From: CAYOLL01 sp964404765 [NCBI: uncultured Gemmatimonadota bacterium]
GTDB taxonomy: Bacteria > 4572-55
Length of the DNA: 8,372 nt
Direction: 5' to 3'
Assembly (NCBI GenBank): GCA_964404765.1
Contig: CAYOLL010000230.1
Coordinates: 1-8,372 of the forward strand
Of this stretch, positions 5,716-8,372 are shown piece by piece. A program made the position numbers and the translations under genes. How positions within the stretch are numbered: position 1 is the stretch's first letter; the number at the start of each line of letters is the position of its first letter. Below the pieces are notes generated by a model. It did no database searches. It saw only the letters and a program-made list of their open reading frames with translations, and had not been told where the DNA came from.

Positions 5716-6888
5716 ATGCTCACCCAACTCCTTTATTATGGTGTGTTTTTTGCCTGTCTTTTTTGGTGGGCGATGTACGTCAAAATCGCTTATAGCATCT
5801 ATCGGATCAAAAACTTGACCTGGTCGCCGCTGCCACAAGCGTGGCCAACGCTCAGCGTGATTATTCCGGCCTGCAACGAAGCCGATACCATCCGTCCGGC
5901 GCTGGAGCGCTGGCTGCAACAGGATTATCCGAATCTTACCCTGTATGTCGTCAACGACCGCTCCAGCGACGCTACCGGCCAGATTGTGGATGAGCTGGCA
6001 AGAACTGCGCCGGCGCACGGCCCGCAAATCCGCCCCATCCACATCAATAATTTGCCGGATGGTTGGCTGGGCAAAGTCCACGCGCTGCACACGGCTTTGG
6101 CCCATGTTGGCAGCGATTGGGTCTTGTTTACCGACGCCGATGTCCATTTTGAGCCACAAACGTTGCGGAAGACAATCGCCTACTGCCGACAGGAGCAACT
6201 GGATCATTTGGCCATGATGCCTTATATGATCGCCGACGGCTTTTGGCTTACGGTTGCCATTACTGCTTTTGGCGCATTCTTTTTGGAAGGCGTGCGCGTC
6301 CATGCCGCCGATAATCCAAAATCGACCGCTTATGCCGGCGTGGGCGCTTTTAACCTGATCAAAAAAGCGGCGTTTGATCGAACACCCGGTCTTGACTGGC
6401 TAAAAATGGAAATTGTTGACGATGTGGGCGTTGGACTGCTAATGAAGCAAGCCGGCGCGCGCAGCCGGTTTGTATTGGGACTTGATGATGCAACCATCAA
6501 CTGGTATCCCACGCTGACCGCCATGATGAAGGGTTTGGAAAAAAACACTTTTGGCGCGGCAACCCGCTACCGTTTCGATTTTTTTCTGCTGCTTATCATA
6601 GTGTACAGCTTATTGCTGACCGGGCCGTTTGTTGCTTTTTTCCTGCCGTTTCCTTTTTGGCTGCTGGGCTTGCTGACTTTCGGGCTGATGAGTCTGGCCG
6701 GAATTTTTGTTGCCCGCAAAACGCGGCGGCCGTTTCTCTCGTTTATCTGCTTTCCCATTGGGCAAGCCATAATGGGACTCATTCTGGTTAAATCCGGCTA
6801 CGCCTGCTGGAAGAATAAGGGCGTCATCTGGCGCGGCACCCGCTATCCGCTGGAATGGCTTCGCGCCGGCCAAAGAGTGAAGTTTTAA
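5716..6888 (+). CDS. Membrane-anchored family 2 glycosyltransferase (HpnB/CrtQ-like layout)
   Basis: This 390-residue protein has an N-terminal membrane helix (about 5-28), a cytoplasmic GT-A catalytic domain (about 45-280) and three C-terminal helices (about 289-313, 315-333, 340-362). GT2 motifs are visible: SVIIPACNE (47-55), the nucleotide-binding NDRSSDAT (80-87), GWLGKVHAL (117-125), the metal-binding DAD in FTDADVHF (Asp140, Asp142), and VDDVGVG (234-240) at the place of the ED catalytic motif. KGLEKNTFG (272-280) sits where processive enzymes would have QxxRW, so a non-processive transfer to a lipid or isoprenoid acceptor is likelier than polymer synthesis. The layout resembles the hopanoid-associated HpnB and carotenoid glycosyltransferases, but no terpenoid gene is nearby to support that, so no symbol is given. 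It is probably co-transcribed with the permease: the gap is 17 bases and holds GAGGG (5699-5703), 12 bases before ATG. Confidence 0.82.
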   Translation: MLTQLLYYGVFFACLFWWAMYVKIAYSIYRIKNLTWSPLPQAWPTLSVIIPACNEADTIRPALERWLQQDYPNLTLYVVNDRSSDATGQIVDELARTAPAHGPQIRPIHINNLPDGWLGKVHALHTALAHVGSDWVLFTDADVHFEPQTLRKTIAYCRQEQLDHLAMMPYMIADGFWLTVAITAFGAFFLEGVRVHAADNPKSTAYAGVGAFNLIKKAAFDRTPGLDWLKMEIVDDVGVGLLMKQAGARSRFVLGLDDATINWYPTLTAMMKGLEKNTFGAATRYRFDFFLLLIIVYSLLLTGPFVAFFLPFPFWLLGLLTFGLMSLAGIFVARKTRRPFLSFICFPIGQAIMGLILVKSGYACWKNKGVIWRGTRYPLEWLRAGQRVKF

Positions 6889-6910
6889 CCGCTTAAACGA
6901 TCAGTAGTCA

Positions 6911-7063
6911 CTTAAAAGGTAACTTCTCAAAAAATGTTGGTAACATCAAACCTTGCGAAGGTTAAACTTGTTGCGGAAGTCAATACTTTCAAGGTTTTCA
7001 AAAACTTATAGGCGGGAACCTTCGCAAGGTTAGCCTACGGTTATTGAGAAGTTACCTTAAAAG
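6911..7063. repeat. 153-bp foldback element with GGTAACTTCTCAA ends
   Basis: The terminal arms are CTTAAAAGGTAACTTCTCAA (6911-6930) and 7044-7063, complementary at 18 of 20 positions. Inside are two self-palindromes in opposite orientation, AACCTTGCGAAGGTT (6949-6963) and AACCTTCGCAAGGTT (7017-7031). The 53-base centre has no gene. The element fills most of the gap between the glycosyltransferase stop and mnmA and could act as terminator of the upstream unit. The TTGAGA in its right arm has no well-spaced -10 box. The inner palindrome recurs at 342-356. Confidence 0.85.
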
Positions 7064-7090
7064 CATCCATCCTTTAATTTGGATTCAACC

Positions 7091-8173
7091 ATGAACGATT
7101 CAACCGTCTATGTGGCCATGAGCGGCGGCGTCGATAGCTGTGTGGCGGCGGCCTTGCTGCATGAACAGGGCTTTCTGTGTGTAGGCGTCACGCTCAAGAC
7201 ATTTTGCTACAGCCAGAACATGACGAATGAGCGTAGCTGCTGCTCGCTGGAAGCCATCCAGGATGCGCGGGTCGTGTGTCAGAAGCTGGGGATTCGCCAT
7301 TATGTGATGGATGTGTCCGACTTTTTCGGCGAAAAAGTGGTTGATAAATTCGTCAGCGAGTATCTGAGCGGACGAACGCCCAACCCCTGCGTCGAGTGCA
7401 ATCGCCACGTCAAGTTCGAGCATCTGATGACCAAAGTGGCCGCCCTGGATAGCGACCGCGTGGCTACCGGTCACTACGCCCGGATTGCGCCAAAAGGTCA
7501 GCGCTTCGGCTTGCAGCGCGGGCTGGATCGCGATAAAGATCAATCCTACTTTTTATGGGGTTTGAGCCAGCGCGAGTTAAGCCGGACGCTGTTCCCGGTC
7601 GGGCATATTTCCAAAGCCGAGACGCGCAGCATTGCTGTCGATTTGGGAATGCGCGTCGCCCATAAGCCGGAAAGCCAGGAAATCTGCTTTGTGCCGGATA
7701 ATGACTATGCCGGTTTTGTGCAGCGGCGGGTCGGCAATCAGGTTCAACCGGGGCCGATCTTCAATCTGGCCGGCGAAACAGTCGGTGAGCACAAGGGCCT
7801 GGCTTATTATACCATCGGTCAGCGGCGCGGCCTGGGCCTGGCCATGAACAAGCCCATTTATGTGGCGCAATTGGATGTGAAGCGCAACGCCGTCATCATT
7901 GCCGAGGATACCGATCTGTTCAAATCCACCTTTCGCGCGGCGGAAATGAACTGGCTCAGCATCGATCCGCCGACCGAACCGATTCCGGCCATGGCCCAGA
8001 TTCGTTATCGCCACCACGCCCAACCCGGAATGTTGACCGTCTTACCCAGCGGGGCCATCGAGTTTACGTTTAACGAGCCGCAGCGGGCTATTACTCCGGG
8101 CCAATCGGCCGTCTTTTACGATGAAACCGACCAATGGACGCTGGCCGGCGGTGTGATTGAAGCTGTTTTTTAA
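7091..8173 (+). CDS. mnmA: tRNA-specific 2-thiouridylase MnmA
   Basis: MnmA adenylates U34 of the Glu, Gln and Lys tRNAs in the cytoplasm and transfers sulfur to make 2-thiouridine. From ATG 7091 it has 360 residues, the normal length. The PP-loop SGGVDS is at 11-16. RTPNPCVECNRHVKF (95-109) holds the active-site Cys103, with Cys100 three residues before it, and SQEICFVPD (195-203) holds the second catalytic Cys199. GHYARI (127-132), DKDQSYFLWGL (149-159, tRNA-binding type) and HKGLAYYTIGQRRGLG (234-249) are further family signatures, followed by the C-terminal beta-barrel. The earlier in-frame TTG at 7079 would add MDST; neither start has a good ribosome-binding site, and ATG 7091 fits relatives better. 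A CCS motif (Cys50, Cys51) is common in this family branch. The gene stands alone, with foldback DNA on both sides. Confidence 0.95.
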   Translation: MNDSTVYVAMSGGVDSCVAAALLHEQGFLCVGVTLKTFCYSQNMTNERSCCSLEAIQDARVVCQKLGIRHYVMDVSDFFGEKVVDKFVSEYLSGRTPNPCVECNRHVKFEHLMTKVAALDSDRVATGHYARIAPKGQRFGLQRGLDRDKDQSYFLWGLSQRELSRTLFPVGHISKAETRSIAVDLGMRVAHKPESQEICFVPDNDYAGFVQRRVGNQVQPGPIFNLAGETVGEHKGLAYYTIGQRRGLGLAMNKPIYVAQLDVKRNAVIIAEDTDLFKSTFRAAEMNWLSIDPPTEPIPAMAQIRYRHHAQPGMLTVLPSGAIEFTFNEPQRAITPGQSAVFYDETDQWTLAGGVIEAVF

Positions 8174-8237
8174 ATAGCTGACCATGCGGAGCCTGGCAAG
8201 ATTTGGTTATATACGCTCAACGGGCACAAGGTTTTGC

Positions 8238-8299
8238 CACAAAGGCACGAAGATTACGAAGAAAACCAAACTTTTCGTGTATTTTGTGTATTTCGTGGT
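8238..8299. repeat. CACGAAATA-family repeat after mnmA
   Basis: TTTTCGTGTATTTTGTGTAT... at 8272-8299 is identical in 27 of 28 bases to the right middle arm of the foldback at 4375-4402. A decayed opposite arm, CCACAAAGGCACGAAG followed by ATTACGAAG, starts at 8238. The pair is looser than the 4283-4419 element. The surrounding 8174-8237 shows no gene and no clear terminator. Confidence 0.7.
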
Positions 8300-8340
8300 G
8301 AATAATTCAGGCTCATAGTCCCTATCCGCGAGAATCTTAA

Positions 8341-8372
8341 CCGCAGCGTTGCGCAAAGTATGACGCAGAGTT
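8341..8372. repeat. Partial CGCAGAGTTGCGCAAAG-type repeat at window edge
   Basis: The last bases read CCGCAGCGTTGCGCAAAG, four bases, then GACGCAGAGTT, showing two CGCAG(A/C)GTT units about 25 bases apart. This resembles the dispersed CGCAGAG/CGCAAAG low-complexity repeats of many environmental genomes. It is cut by the window edge. Confidence 0.4.

Noticed and set aside
5689-6303. 204-codon minus-strand open frame opposite the glycosyltransferase
   Set aside because: Shadow of the GT2 gene, whose catalytic motifs lie in the same interval on the + strand.
5716-6888. Naming the glycosyltransferase hpnB
   Set aside because: The layout fits, but no hopanoid or terpenoid gene is in the window and several GT2 subfamilies share this arrangement.
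1-8372. tRNA, rRNA or riboswitch genes
   Set aside because: The hairpins seen are simple inverted repeats; I found no cloverleaf or recognisable riboswitch core.

Overview
The window looks like an ordinary chromosomal stretch of a Gram-negative (diderm) bacterium, probably an environmental, uncultured-type lineage. The evidence for a diderm is a LolC/E-family lipoprotein-release permease and a large secreted beta-barrel protein ending in Phe-Phe. The mix of short intergenic repeats (CACGAAATA-type, CCTCGTTCCC-type, AACCTTGCGAAGGTT-type) recalls genomes of the FCB/KSB1-Calditrichota sort. That placement is an impression from memory, not a result.

Layout. Positions 1-812 hold no convincing gene and are packed with inverted repeats. 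A PQQ-dependent sugar (glucose/sorbosone) dehydrogenase-like lipoprotein runs 813-1982 (+). It converges on a 608-residue putative outer-membrane beta-barrel protein (2182-4008, -), with a four-copy AACCCTWAGGGTT palindrome array between them. A 0.45 kb divergent gap (4009-4459) carries two more foldback repeats and a good sigma70-like promoter. A two-gene + strand unit follows: LolC/E-type permease (4460-5698) and, 17 bases later, a membrane-anchored family 2 glycosyltransferase (5716-6888). A 153-bp foldback element separates this unit from mnmA, the tRNA 2-thiouridylase (7091-8173). The last 200 bases hold two more repeat families and no gene.

How the genes fit together. The beta-barrel, the LolC/E permease and the glycosyltransferase are all envelope functions and could serve envelope assembly. 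The dehydrogenase is a periplasmic or membrane-anchored oxidase of sugars or aldoses. mnmA is housekeeping. No pathway links all five.

The most notable signal is not a gene. Every gap longer than 20 bases contains foldback DNA, built from at least seven unrelated sequence families that mostly share one architecture: two inverted copies of a short, often self-palindromic motif flanking a short spacer. This resembles REPIN/BIME or MITE organisation. One such element overlaps the 5' end of the permease gene, another sits between the convergent genes, and nested ones lie just upstream of the dehydrogenase ribosome-binding site. No CRISPR array, tRNA, rRNA, transposase gene or defence system is visible.
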